Of a DNA stretch of 64,000 bases, positions 7,551 to 16,476 are shown piece after piece (the first letter of the stretch is position 1; the number at the start of each line of letters is the position of its first letter). This stretch comes from Azotosporobacter soli (GTDB taxonomy: Bacteria > Bacillota > Negativicutes > SG130), in NCBI RefSeq assembly GCF_030542965.1, contig NZ_JAUAOA010000017.1, forward strand, positions 1-64,000. Direction: 5' to 3'. The notes below the pieces were generated by a model, which was given only the letters and a program-made list of their open reading frames with translations, did no database searches and was not told the DNA's origin. The position numbers and the translations under genes are program-made.

Positions 7551-9602
7551 CTAAACCACCATTGCACGTTTTTCCACCCGCACCGCGCAGACTTTAAACT
7601 CCGGCGTACCCGCCACCGGGTCGGCGGCGCTGTTCGTTAAACGGTTGCCGGGACTTTCCGTAAAGTGAAAGGTGATAAACGTCAGACCCGGCGGCACACG
7701 ATCGGTGATTTGCGCTTCGGTGTCGACAACGCCGCGGCGGCTGGTCACTCGAATCGCATCGCCGTCCTCCAATCCGAGCGCGGCGGCATCGAAAGGATTG
7801 ATTTCCAGCGCTTCCTTCGGATGCGTACCATTCAAGCCCCAGCTGCGTCGCGTCATCGTGCCGGTGTGATAATGCGCCACGACCCGCCCGGTCGTCAGCA
7901 TCAACGGATATTCTGCATCCGGCAGTTCCGCCGGATCACGATGTCCGACTGCGGAAAAACGCCCCAAACCACGGTTGCAGCTGCCGATGTGCAGTACCGG
8001 CGTGCCGGGATGATCTTCGCTCGGACACGGCCATTGCAACCCCTTTTCCGCTAGGCGCTGATAAGAAATCCCCGCATAGCTCGGCGTCAGACGCCGCATC
8101 TCATCGAAGACATCCTTCGGCGAGCGATAAATTTCCGGTCGCCCCAACGCCGTGAGCAAGTCTGCAAGAATGCGCCAATCCGGGCGGCTGTCGCCGATCG
8201 GCTCTATCGCCTGGCGCAGCAGTTGCACCTTGCGTTCCGTATTACTGAATGTGCCTTCTTTTTCCGCGAAGCTTGCACCCGGTAGAACCACGTCCGCCAG
8301 TTCGGCCGTCTCCGTCAGGAAAATGTCCTGCACTACGAGAAAGTCGACATGTTCCAGACAATGCTGGACATGATTGATGTCAGGATCACTGCGCAGCGGA
8401 TTTTCGCCAAACACGTAGAGTACTTTGACCTTCTCTTCTTCGATCGCTTCCAGTACCTGCGGTATCGTCAGACCAGAACGCTGTGAAAGTTCAACCTGCC
8501 AGGCCTGTTCAAACTTTTGCCGCACCGCTTCATCCTGAACCGGTTGATAACCGGGCAGCACATTGGGCAGCGCGCCCATGTCGCAGGAACCCTGCACATT
8601 GTTTTGACCGCGCAGCGGATTGACGCCGGCCTTCACCTTGCCGATGTTGCCGGTAAGCAGCGCCAGATTCGCGACCGCCAAAACATTGTCAACGCCGCTG
8701 GTATGCTGCGTGATTCCCATTGTATAGTACGCCGCGGTATTGGCTGCGCGACCGATGATGCGCGCGGCTTCTCTGATTTTTGCGGCCGGTACTGTCGTAA
8801 TCGTTTCCGCCATTTCCGGCGTATAATCCTGCACCGCCGCCGCAAACGCCGGATAATTTTCCGTACGCGATTTGATAAAATCACAATCGCCCATTCCTTC
8901 GGCAATAATCACCTGCGCCAGCGCATTCAAGAGGGCAACGTCGGTGCCCGGCTTTAGACGCAGCCAAACGTCGGCGGCATGCGTCAGATCGATCTCGCGC
9001 GGATCGGCAACGACGAGCTTGGCGCCCCGTTCTTTGGCGCGCAGCATGAAGAGACCAATCAGCGGATGGCATTCCGTCGTATTCGTTCCAATGGCAAACA
9101 TGGCATCTTGCGGCCCCAAGCGATCAAGTTCGTTGATCGAGTTGGTCATTGCGCCGCTGCCGAATGCTGTGGCCAGACCGGCCACGGTTGGAGCGTGTCA
9201 GAGACGGGCGCAGTGGTCGATATTATTCGTTCCCACTGCGGCGCGCATCAATTTTTGCATCAGATAGTTTTCTTCGTTTGTACAGCGTGCGGAGCTGAAG
9301 CCCGCGATGCTGTCCGGCCCATATTTTTCTTTTGCCTGTTTTATTTTGTCGGCGACAATTCCGAGCGCTTCCGCCCAGCCGGCCGGTACCAGTTTGCCGC
9401 TCTTTCGGATCAGCGGCGTCGTCAAACGATCGCGGTGATGCACAAAGTCAAAACCAAAATGCCCTTTCGAACAAAGTTTGCCTTGGTTCACCGCGTCCGG
9501 CGCATCATTGGCCGTAACTTTTTTAATCCGCTCCTCTTCAACATGAAGGTAGAGCGTGCAACCGGTGCCGCAGTATGGGCAGACCGTCAATACCTGTTTC
9601 AT
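7551..9602 (-). CDS. fdhF: Selenocysteine-containing formate dehydrogenase FdhF (Sec at UGA 9198-9200)
   Basis: A 683-residue Mo/W-bisMGD enzyme that interconverts formate and CO2. It appears as two frames split by one in-frame UGA at codon 135. The context is N-I-D-H-C-A-R-L-(UGA)-H-A-P-T-V-A-G-L, exactly where FdhF-type enzymes carry their metal-ligand selenocysteine, and a SECIS hairpin follows at once. I therefore read UGA as Sec and the gene as intact. The N-terminal 4Fe-4S ligands are C8, C11, C15 and C44. The C-terminal part holds the molybdopterin-dinucleotide-binding domain (LMLTTGRVVAHYHTGTMTRR onward). The GC at the start (AGGAGGTTGAAAG-ATG) is a strong ribosome-binding site. It heads the HDCR-like operon. 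Confidence 0.95.
9169..9200 (-). promoter_or_regulatory. Bacterial SECIS element and Sec UGA codon of fdhF
   Basis: Read on the minus strand, the UGA (9200-9198) is followed after 12 bases by GTGGCC-GGTCT-GGCCAC (9185-9169): a perfect six-pair stem capped by a GGUCU loop. Bacterial SECIS elements, including E. coli fdhF, present a GGU in the apical loop at this distance for SelB binding. The flanking CAC after UGA also matches E. coli fdhF. Confidence 0.92.
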
Positions 9603-9814
9603 CTTTCAACCTCCTGCCCGGTTCGAGTGACCAGGCATCTATCGTTAGCGCCACTTTTTATAATTATTCACAATGTCTTAATTATAGCTTTTGCCTGCGC
9701 CGCTGTCGAACAGATTCCGCACCTCTAACGCCGGAAATAGCGCATTTCTGCACTGTCTTTGCTGAATCGCTGACGCTGACGGCCATTTCATACTGGACCT
9801 GCTTTATTTAGCTG
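9603..9814. other. Upstream region of the HDCR operon
   Basis: About 210 bases between the NlpC/P60 gene terminator and fdhF. It must hold the fdhF promoter, but I could not identify boxes with confidence and did not recognise a Moco riboswitch. Confidence 0.4.
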
Positions 9815-9857
9815 CATAAAAATGGCCTCAAGCGAACACTGTCGTTCGCCTGAGACC
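9815..9857 (-). terminator. Terminator after the NlpC/P60 gene
   Basis: A 14-bp stem (GGTCTCAGGCGAAC / GTTCGCTTGAGGCC on the minus strand, 9857-9824) followed by ATTTTTATG, just past the stop at 9864. Confidence 0.8.
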
Positions 9858-9863
9858 GCTTTT

Positions 9864-11144
9864 TTACTGCATAATTTCCTTGACCGTCGTCAGCCCGTCG
9901 ATAAACGGACGTCCCGTCTTTCGCTTCAAGCTGAGATCGCTGACCACCACCTGCATCACCGGTACGCGCTGATACTTGCCAAACTTGTCAGGCGCTCCGG
10001 AGGAACCGAGCGAATGGATCACATAGTAGAGCCCGTCTGCCTTACCCAAGTAAAGCATGGTATGTCCCGGCATATAGAGCGTGCTGCCGGATCTGACCGT
10101 ATCCAAGACGGCAGCCGCGCCGGACGAAGCAACCGGATAATTCTTCCCGATCGACGCTTCCTGTTGGTCGGCATCGCGCGGCAGTCTGAAGCCGAACGTG
10201 CGATAGACATCCATGATCAGACTCGAACAATCGACGCTGTCCTTCAGTCCGCCCCAGCCGTAAGGCTGGCCTTTGAATTTGAAGGCTTGGCGCAATACGT
10301 TTTCAGTGGTGTATGGCAGATAACCGACTTGCACATCGGCATTCGCGGCTAAACGGTATTCAGTAAAAATAACGCCGCCCGTCGCATCACGTTTCGGGAG
10401 CAGCACCGTGTGTACGGATGCATCCTCTTTTTTCGCCAGCGGCAATTGACTACCCATTTCCAGAAGCACCGTCCGCCCGTCCAACGTCAAAGAGAGTTTG
10501 CTGCCGGTAACCACGATGAAATGTTCCGCCGCAAGATACTCCTGCCAGACTTTGCGATCCGACGCTACAGCGACAACATCCGCCGACAGCCAGCCCCGGT
10601 AATTTTCGCTTTGCACGAACAGCCACAAGCCGTCCGGACTGCGCTGCAAGATCACGACGCCTTCGCCCGGATTAAGGATCGTACTTTGATTCTGGTCAAA
10701 CTCCTTGTCGGTCGCGCTTTCAAAGATAGGCGTCGCGGTCGGTACCGCTCGGACATGGCTGCGTACGGTGATCAAACCGTATTCCACCGTGTTCATCGGC
10801 TTAACCTTGTCCGTATTGATCCGCAGCATCACCTGCCGCTTCCACTCGCTCGCCATCGGCTGGCCGTTCACGTAGCCTTCCGGCATCTGGCATTCGGACA
10901 GCCACTGCTTCAACGCCGTTCCCGGCACTTGCGATGGATAGCGGAGCAGATCATAAACAACCGTCGGCTGCTTGCCGCGCAGCTCTTCATTATATTGTGC
11001 AATCTCCGCACCGTTCATCAGCACCTGCTCCCGCTCCGGCACGCGCGCCAACCAATAATCGAGCGCCTGCTTATCGTCCGTCGCCGCCTGCGCGCCGCTT
11101 GACAGCCCGACAAGAACCAATACTAACATTACTATGAACCGCAT
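9864..11144 (-). CDS. Secreted SH3-domain NlpC/P60 peptidoglycan hydrolase
   Basis: A 426-residue exported cell-wall peptidase. Residues 1-20 are a signal peptide ending in SSGAQAA. The middle carries SH3-type wall-binding modules (about 115-235). The C-terminus is a C40 NlpC/P60 domain with the catalytic cysteine in DCSSLIMD, the histidine in MPGHTMLYLG and the polar residue in YYVIHSLG. Such enzymes cut the peptide stems of murein (D-Glu-diamino acid bond). It is monocistronic, with its own terminator, and the start is ATG after GAGGGGGAACAACG. Confidence 0.9.
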   Translation of the reverse strand: MRFIVMLVLVLVGLSSGAQAATDDKQALDYWLARVPEREQVLMNGAEIAQYNEELRGKQPTVVYDLLRYPSQVPGTALKQWLSECQMPEGYVNGQPMASEWKRQVMLRINTDKVKPMNTVEYGLITVRSHVRAVPTATPIFESATDKEFDQNQSTILNPGEGVVILQRSPDGLWLFVQSENYRGWLSADVVAVASDRKVWQEYLAAEHFIVVTGSKLSLTLDGRTVLLEMGSQLPLAKKEDASVHTVLLPKRDATGGVIFTEYRLAANADVQVGYLPYTTENVLRQAFKFKGQPYGWGGLKDSVDCSSLIMDVYRTFGFRLPRDADQQEASIGKNYPVASSGAAAVLDTVRSGSTLYMPGHTMLYLGKADGLYYVIHSLGSSGAPDKFGKYQRVPVMQVVVSDLSLKRKTGRPFIDGLTTVKEIMQ

Positions 11145-11169
11145 CGTTGTTCCCCCTCACTTCTTTGCT

Positions 11170-12399
11170 CTAAAAAGCAAAATTCCCTTGCCGGAAGACC
11201 GGAACTTCAGTCCCATCGGCCGTGATGCCGGTAATCGACAAATCAGCCGTGCCGACCATGAAATCTTCATGCACCAAAGAATCATTGACGCCGCGTTCGG
11301 CCAGTTCCTCAGGCGACAGGCCTTCGCCGCCCTTGATGCAAATCGGATACGCTTTGCCGAACGCCAAATGACAGGAGGCGTTTTCGTCGAACAGCGTATT
11401 GTAAAAGAGGATGCCGGAGTTCGAAATCGGCGAATCAAAAGGCACCAGCGCCACTTCGCCGATAAAGCTTGCGCCTTCGTCGGTTTCCAAGAGGTTTTTC
11501 AGCACTTCATACCCCTGCTCGGCGCTGAACGAAACAACCCTGCCTGCTTCGAACGTCAGGCAGAAGCGATCAATCAGGTTGCCATGATAGTTAAGCGGTT
11601 TCGAGCTGTAAACGGTTCCGTTGATGCCGCTTTTCAGCGGTAGCGTGAAGATCTCTTCGGTCGGCATGTTGGCGAAAAAATCCACGCCGCCCGGTGTGCG
11701 CTCGGAACCGCCCAACCAGAGATGCTCTTTCGGCAGTTCGATCGTCAGGTCCGTTCCCAGTCCGTTCTTATATTTCAGATAGCGAAAAGTGTGTCCATTC
11801 ATGAAATCCATCGCCGCTTGCAGCTTCGCCTGATGCTGCTGCCAGGCCGCGACCGGATCAGCTTCGTTCACCCGCACCGCTTGATAAATCGCCTGCCATA
11901 ATTTTTCGAGCGCCGCCTCTTCATCAAGCTGCGGAAACACTTTGGCCGCCCACGCCTTGGTTGGCATCGAAACGACGCACCAGGTGTTGCGGTGCGCCAT
12001 CATCCGCTCACGATATTCCTTGAGCGCACTCGTACTGGCTTTCATCGCACGCGCCACGCGATCCGGATCGACATCCTTCAGCAGTTCGGGATCGGAGGCT
12101 GCAATGCTGATCACGCCTGCTCCCTGGCGCGTCAAATTGACAAACATGTCTTTCTGCCATGCGGGAAACTCATCAAAAATTTCATCCGGCCCCATTTGAT
12201 AACGCAGTTTGGCGAACAGTTCATCGCGCCAGCTGATTACTACATCGCGTGCGCCTGTCTGATACGCCACTTCCGCCATCGCTCTGGCAAACGGAGCGCA
12301 CTCGATCGGCGAAACGATAATCAGCGTCTGATCTTTCTGCACATTAACCCCGGTCTTTACGATCAGCCGGGCATATTTTTTCATCAATTCCTGTTCCAT
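11170..12399 (-). CDS. Family M29 aminopeptidase (AmpS/PepS-like)
   Basis: A 409-residue cytoplasmic metallo-aminopeptidase that removes N-terminal residues from peptides. The family-wide features are visible: the N-terminal KYARLIVKTGVNVQKDQ segment, the FTLPLKSGINGTVYSSKPL region, and the metal-site segments around SFIGEVALVP, HLAFGKAYP and LVHEDFMVGTADL near the C-terminus, with the expected Glu, His and Asp residues. Length is typical (about 410). It lies 25 bases upstream of the NlpC/P60 gene on the same strand, so the two may be cotranscribed. Confidence 0.9.
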   Translation of the reverse strand: MEQELMKKYARLIVKTGVNVQKDQTLIIVSPIECAPFARAMAEVAYQTGARDVVISWRDELFAKLRYQMGPDEIFDEFPAWQKDMFVNLTRQGAGVISIAASDPELLKDVDPDRVARAMKASTSALKEYRERMMAHRNTWCVVSMPTKAWAAKVFPQLDEEAALEKLWQAIYQAVRVNEADPVAAWQQHQAKLQAAMDFMNGHTFRYLKYKNGLGTDLTIELPKEHLWLGGSERTPGGVDFFANMPTEEIFTLPLKSGINGTVYSSKPLNYHGNLIDRFCLTFEAGRVVSFSAEQGYEVLKNLLETDEGASFIGEVALVPFDSPISNSGILFYNTLFDENASCHLAFGKAYPICIKGGEGLSPEELAERGVNDSLVHEDFMVGTADLSITGITADGTEVPVFRQGNFAF

Positions 12400-12473
12400 A
12401 TTTCTTCATCCCTTCTTTTGTCTCTCATAATAAGTAAATACAAGATTCCATCGTCAAATCCCTGCCGCTTTTT

Positions 12474-13112
12474 TTAGGCGCTCCCCGTCTTCTTCCGCCA
12501 GTCCGGTTTCCAGCCCTCATGTTCGATGTCCTGCGCCCGTTTGCCCATCAGGCGAAAAGAAAACTGGATCGCCGGACCCAGCGTCAGTGCAATGATGACT
12601 GTGCCGATTCCGACCGGACCGCCCAGCGCATACGCGCTCAGCGCGACGCTGCCCTCGATTGCGGTGCGGATTTTCCAGACCGGCCAACCGCTTTTGCGTA
12701 CCGCACCGACCATGAAACTGTCACGCGGCCCGGCGCCTAGCGCAGCGACCATATAAAAATAACTGGCCCAGCCGATGATCCACACGCCGCCGAGCAGCAT
12801 CGCCAGCTGCCACCAAAAAGTATCCGGCGCACTGAGCCAGGACTGTCCGAGAAAAAAGTCGATGAACACGCCGATAAAGTACATATTCGCAAGCGTTCCC
12901 CACCCCGGCTGCATGCCGATCAGCATACTCAAAAGAATAATAATCAGGCCGGTGACCTGTCCGATCTGGCCCATCGTGAGCGGAATATAAGCCGTCAACG
13001 CCGCATGCAATGCGTCCCATGGCGTAGTTCCCAAATTGCTGCGCAGCGTCACGACGATTCCCAAGCCATATAAAAACAAACCAAAAAATAAATTCCCCAA
13101 GCGCTGCCGCAT
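12474..13112 (-). CDS. YczE/YyaS-family integral membrane protein
   Basis: A 212-residue protein with about five hydrophobic segments, beginning NLFFGLFLYGLGIVVTLRS followed by the NLGTTPWD motif characteristic of the YczE/YyaS/YitT-related family. The basic C-terminus (KPDWRKKTG) would be cytoplasmic. The biochemical role of the family is not established; some members are linked to surfactin production or transport. It is divergent from the binding lipoprotein at 13250. Confidence 0.75.
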   Translation of the reverse strand: MRQRLGNLFFGLFLYGLGIVVTLRSNLGTTPWDALHAALTAYIPLTMGQIGQVTGLIIILLSMLIGMQPGWGTLANMYFIGVFIDFFLGQSWLSAPDTFWWQLAMLLGGVWIIGWASYFYMVAALGAGPRDSFMVGAVRKSGWPVWKIRTAIEGSVALSAYALGGPVGIGTVIIALTLGPAIQFSFRLMGKRAQDIEHEGWKPDWRKKTGSA

Positions 13113-13249
13113 CTTGCGTCACTTCCCATCTGCGTTCCGTCTCTGTGTTCAAGAATATCACAACTTTTGCACGCCCGCCACTTTTTGGAAGGATTTACCT
13201 TGGCGACGCGCGAATAAAGTCAGTATTTCATTGCAAAGGTGGTAGCGCC

Positions 13250-14407
13250 ATGCGCTTTTTATTACTCTGCTTTAGTCTCCTCTTCTTTTGCGGCTGCGCA
13301 TCACAAACGCCGCCAACTCCGCCTGCGCCGCTTTTGATCGGCGCACTCTTTGAGCAAAACGGCAAGTATGCCGAATTCGGCTTGCCCGCCATCAAAGGCG
13401 TCGAAATGGCGGTAGCCGAGCAAAATGCAGCCGGAGGCATCGGCGGACGACCGATTCGTCTTTTGATCGGCGACACGAAATCAGAAGAAGGCGAGGCGGT
13501 GAAAGCATTCGCCGCTTTAGCGCAAAACGAGGGGCTGCTCGGCGTGATCGGTCCGAATTTCTCTGCGATGGGCATCGCCATCAATCCTTTGGCCGAAGCG
13601 CATCAGATTCCTTTCATCGCAACCTGGGCCACCAACCCCAGGGTTACTGTGGACGACAACGGACGCACCAAGCCATTCGCCTTCCGCATCTGTTTTAACG
13701 ATCTCTTTCAGGGCACGGTCATGGGGCAATTCGCCGCGCGCCTGCCAGCGAAACGCGCCGCAACGTTAATCGATGACACTGCTTATTATTCCAATGCCCT
13801 CTCCACTTATTTCGAACGCTCCTTTTTCAAAGAAGGAGGCCAGGTCGTCTTTAAGGACGGCTACAAGCCGAACGGAACCGACTTTACCGTGCAGGCCGAA
13901 ACACTCCTTTCCCGCAAGCCGGATGTGATCTTTCTGCCCGGCTTTCATCCCGAAGTGGCAAAAATCATCGATGAAGTACGCAGTCGCGGTTACAGCGGCC
14001 CCATTTTAGGCGCTGACAGTTGGGAAGAAGGCCTGCTCCGTCCTTTGCTCAAAGCCGAATTTTTAAATAACGCCTACTACTCGACTCATTTCGCCTCGGA
14101 TGAAGGAACTCCGGCAGTGCAAGAATTTGCCAAACGCTTTCACGCCTTCGCACCGAATGTCGAGATGACGCAAAGCGCCGTCCTTGCCTATGACGCTGCC
14201 TGCTTGCTCTTTGACGCGATCGCGCGCAGCGGCGGACAGAGAACGCAAGCCGACCTGCGCCGCGCGCTGGAAACGACAAGCGATTTGCGCGTCGTTTCCG
14301 GCCCGATCCGCATGGACGAACAGCATAATGGTAAACAAAGCGCATTAATCATTGAACTACGCAACGGCAAGGGTCATTTTCTGGAACGCGTAGGTACGCA
14401 ACCGTAG
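13250..14407 (+). CDS. Orphan branched-chain-type ABC substrate-binding lipoprotein
   Basis: A 385-residue periplasmic-binding-type protein (LivJ/LivK, peripla_BP_6 class). Residues 1-17 form a lipoprotein signal with lipobox FFCGC. The mature protein starts a typical LIGALFEQNGKYAEFGLPAIKGVEMAV fold with the NAAGGIGGRPIRLL motif. Such proteins bind amino acids, amides or similar solutes. No permease or ATPase gene is adjacent, so partners must be elsewhere, or the protein may act as a sensor. I start at 13250 because AAAGGTGGTAGCGCC precedes it and the lipoprotein signal begins there. It ends at a bidirectional terminator. Confidence 0.85.
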   Translation: MRFLLLCFSLLFFCGCASQTPPTPPAPLLIGALFEQNGKYAEFGLPAIKGVEMAVAEQNAAGGIGGRPIRLLIGDTKSEEGEAVKAFAALAQNEGLLGVIGPNFSAMGIAINPLAEAHQIPFIATWATNPRVTVDDNGRTKPFAFRICFNDLFQGTVMGQFAARLPAKRAATLIDDTAYYSNALSTYFERSFFKEGGQVVFKDGYKPNGTDFTVQAETLLSRKPDVIFLPGFHPEVAKIIDEVRSRGYSGPILGADSWEEGLLRPLLKAEFLNNAYYSTHFASDEGTPAVQEFAKRFHAFAPNVEMTQSAVLAYDAACLLFDAIARSGGQRTQADLRRALETTSDLRVVSGPIRMDEQHNGKQSALIIELRNGKGHFLERVGTQP

Positions 14408-14414
14408 CACAAGC

Positions 14415-14455
14415 AAAAGAGACTGAAGCTCGATTGGAGCGCCAGTCTCTTTTTT
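14415..14455. terminator. Bidirectional terminator between the lipoprotein and lysR genes
   Basis: AAAAGAGACTG (14415-14425) and CAGTCTCTTTTTT (14443 on) form a stem with A/T tracts on both sides, serving the convergent genes that end at 14407 and 14455. Confidence 0.8.
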
Positions 14456-15387
14456 CACTCTAACGCCGCAAGAAAAGAACACAGCCGCGGATCCACATCC
14501 GGCAAATCGGCGACCACGCCGAGAAAGCCGCGCAGCGCTGGCGTGATTTGCTTGTTCTTGTGCAGGACAACCGAGATCGGCAGATGCATTGCCGGGCCTT
14601 GCAAGACTTGCAGCGCTCCGCTGGCAATCGGTTCATGCAACAGCGCCTTTGGCAGATAGGCCGCGCCAAGTCCGTTCAGCGCCGCTTGTTTGACCGCTTC
14701 CGAATCGCTGAATTCAATTTCCGACACGAAAGTTGCATCCTTCATCACCGCATCAAAATTCGCGCGAAACACGCTGCCGGGTCGGGTGAAGTTGATGATC
14801 GGATAGTCCAACACCTGGCTGCTCTTACCGTATTGCGCATGCAGTTTCGTTTCAACGACCCAGGCAATCGGCTCACGCAGGATATTATAGCCGACCACCT
14901 GTGCATTGACCTGCTCGCCGTGAATAATGCCCAGATCAATCTGATTGGCGAGCAGCTGCCCTATCACTTCTGTCGCATTTTTGCACACTTCAATGCTGAC
15001 GCGAATTCCCGGCACGCAGCTTTGCACCTTACCCAAAATCGGCGGCAAGAGATGATTGATCATTTGCGTCGATATGCCGATTGACAGATGATGGCGCGTT
15101 TTTTTAAACGCTTCCATTTCCTGACCAACAGCAGCCAACTCCTGCAGCATCCGTTCCGCACAGAGCACCATCCGATGTCCCGCCTCCGTCAAAAAAATCC
15201 GCTTGCCGATTCGTTCGAACAACTGCACTTCAAAATATCGTTCCAGCGTTTGAATCTGCGCGGTAACAGTCGGCTGCGTAAAATTCATCTGCTCCGCGGC
15301 CTGGCTGATGTTCTCCAGCGCAGCTACTTTGAGAAACGTTTGAAAAAGTTGTATGTCCAACCACGCATTCCGCCTTTCTTTTTTCAT
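14455..15387 (-). CDS. LysR-family transcriptional regulator
   Basis: About 310 residues. The N-terminal winged helix is clear (LFQTFLKVAALENISQAAEQMNFTQPTVTAQIQTLE), followed by a LysR substrate-binding domain (HLSIGISTQMINHLLPPIL). The ATG at 15387 gives a slightly long N-terminus; a TTG about 11 codons further on (before DIQLFQTF) with AAAGGCGG upstream is an equally good start. It lies 25 bases downstream of murI on the same strand. The target genes are unknown; the classic divergent arrangement is absent. Confidence 0.88.
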   Translation of the reverse strand: MKKERRNAWLDIQLFQTFLKVAALENISQAAEQMNFTQPTVTAQIQTLERYFEVQLFERIGKRIFLTEAGHRMVLCAERMLQELAAVGQEMEAFKKTRHHLSIGISTQMINHLLPPILGKVQSCVPGIRVSIEVCKNATEVIGQLLANQIDLGIIHGEQVNAQVVGYNILREPIAWVVETKLHAQYGKSSQVLDYPIINFTRPGSVFRANFDAVMKDATFVSEIEFSDSEAVKQAALNGLGAAYLPKALLHEPIASGALQVLQGPAMHLPISVVLHKNKQITPALRGFLGVVADLPDVDPRLCSFLAALE

Positions 15388-15412
15388 CACTCGCCTTTCC
15401 TGTCTTTATTTT

Positions 15413-16306
15413 CTATTCCACTTGTTGCAACAATTCCCTGCTCTGCGTAGCGTCAAAGTGCTGCGCCAATACTTTACGCAGCACAGGCTGCCGACAAAAA
15501 CTTTCTAACTCAGCCAATTCAATCTGCGCAAAAGTAGCCATGCGTGCATCAAATAACTGCTGCGCTATTATTTTCGCCTGCTCCGCTTTTGCCGAAAAAT
15601 AGAATGAGCTTTCACCATGGCCGTCCTCATTAACCAGCTTGTTCTGCTGCAAATACGCTTCGACCCGACTCGCCGTTTCATCGGCCGGATCGATCAGCGT
15701 AACCTCTGCGCCGAGCATTTCCTGGATCAGCGGCGTCAAATACGGATAATGCGTGCAGCCAAGAATGACCGTATCCACCTTTGCTTTACGCAGCGGCAGC
15801 AAATAGCGACGTAAATCATGACGCAGCCGGATGCCCGACAAGTCGCCCGCTTCAACGAGCGGCGCGAGCGACGGACAAGCCTGGCAAAACACCTTCGCCT
15901 CCGGATTGTGCCGCAAAATTTCCCGCTTATGCATGCCGTTGGCGATCGTGTTCTCCGTCGCCAAAACACCGATGCGCTTAGTCCGGCTGGCCGATAGCGC
16001 AGCCAGCGTTCCGCTGCTGTTGCCGACCAAGTCAAAATTATACCGTTCACTCATTTTTTCCGTTCCCAGCACCGTGATCGTGTTGCAGGCGACGACGCCC
16101 AGTTTAATGCCGAATAAGGACATCAACCGCATAATGCCGTCAACAAACAGCCTGATCTCAGCCTCCGGCCTCGCGCCGTAAGGAGCACGTCCGGTATCGC
16201 CGAAATAAATGATGTCCTCTTTTGGCATCCGCTGGCGCAACTTTTCGTAAACAGTAAGCCCGCCGATGCCGGAGTCAAAAATGCCGATTGGCAGATTGAC
16301 TTTCAT
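15413..16306 (-). CDS. murI: Glutamate racemase
   Basis: A 297-residue cofactor-independent racemase that makes D-glutamate for peptidoglycan. The two catalytic cysteines sit in VVACNTIT (about 76) and LGCTHYPYL (about 190), and the N-terminal IGIFDSGIGGLTVYEKL and YFGDTGRAPYG segments are canonical. It carries a C-terminal extension of about 30 residues beyond usual MurI. I use the ATG at 16306 (after ATGGGGGAATTGAG); a longer frame upstream lacks family similarity. Confidence 0.95.
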   Translation of the reverse strand: MKVNLPIGIFDSGIGGLTVYEKLRQRMPKEDIIYFGDTGRAPYGARPEAEIRLFVDGIMRLMSLFGIKLGVVACNTITVLGTEKMSERYNFDLVGNSSGTLAALSASRTKRIGVLATENTIANGMHKREILRHNPEAKVFCQACPSLAPLVEAGDLSGIRLRHDLRRYLLPLRKAKVDTVILGCTHYPYLTPLIQEMLGAEVTLIDPADETASRVEAYLQQNKLVNEDGHGESSFYFSAKAEQAKIIAQQLFDARMATFAQIELAELESFCRQPVLRKVLAQHFDATQSRELLQQVE

Positions 16307-16433
16307 CTCAATTCCCCCATTTCGTTTTGCAGCCCCTGCGCATGGTTTCTTGCTACTTCCATGGTAGTACGCTCTTGGCAAAAGAGGAAATCGTTATCGC
16401 CTATCTTGCTAATCATAAAATTCTATATGTACG

Positions 16434-16470
16434 CAAAAAAGCCGCCCCACCTTCCGGTGAAGCGGCTTTA
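16434..16470 (-). terminator. Terminator after the ECF S-component gene
   Basis: AAAGCCGC...GCGGCTTT stem with an A-run at 16435-16440 (T-run on the minus strand), just past the stop at 16477. Confidence 0.75.
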
Positions 16471-16476
16471 CGTCAG

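Noticed and set aside
9185-9200. fdhF as two separate genes or a pseudogene, split by TGA
   Set aside because: The TGA is at the selenocysteine position of the family and is followed by a canonical SECIS stem-loop; downstream and upstream parts together equal one full-length enzyme.
9603-9814. Moco riboswitch before fdhF
   Set aside because: I could not match the conserved core of that RNA; a covariance-model search would be needed to decide.
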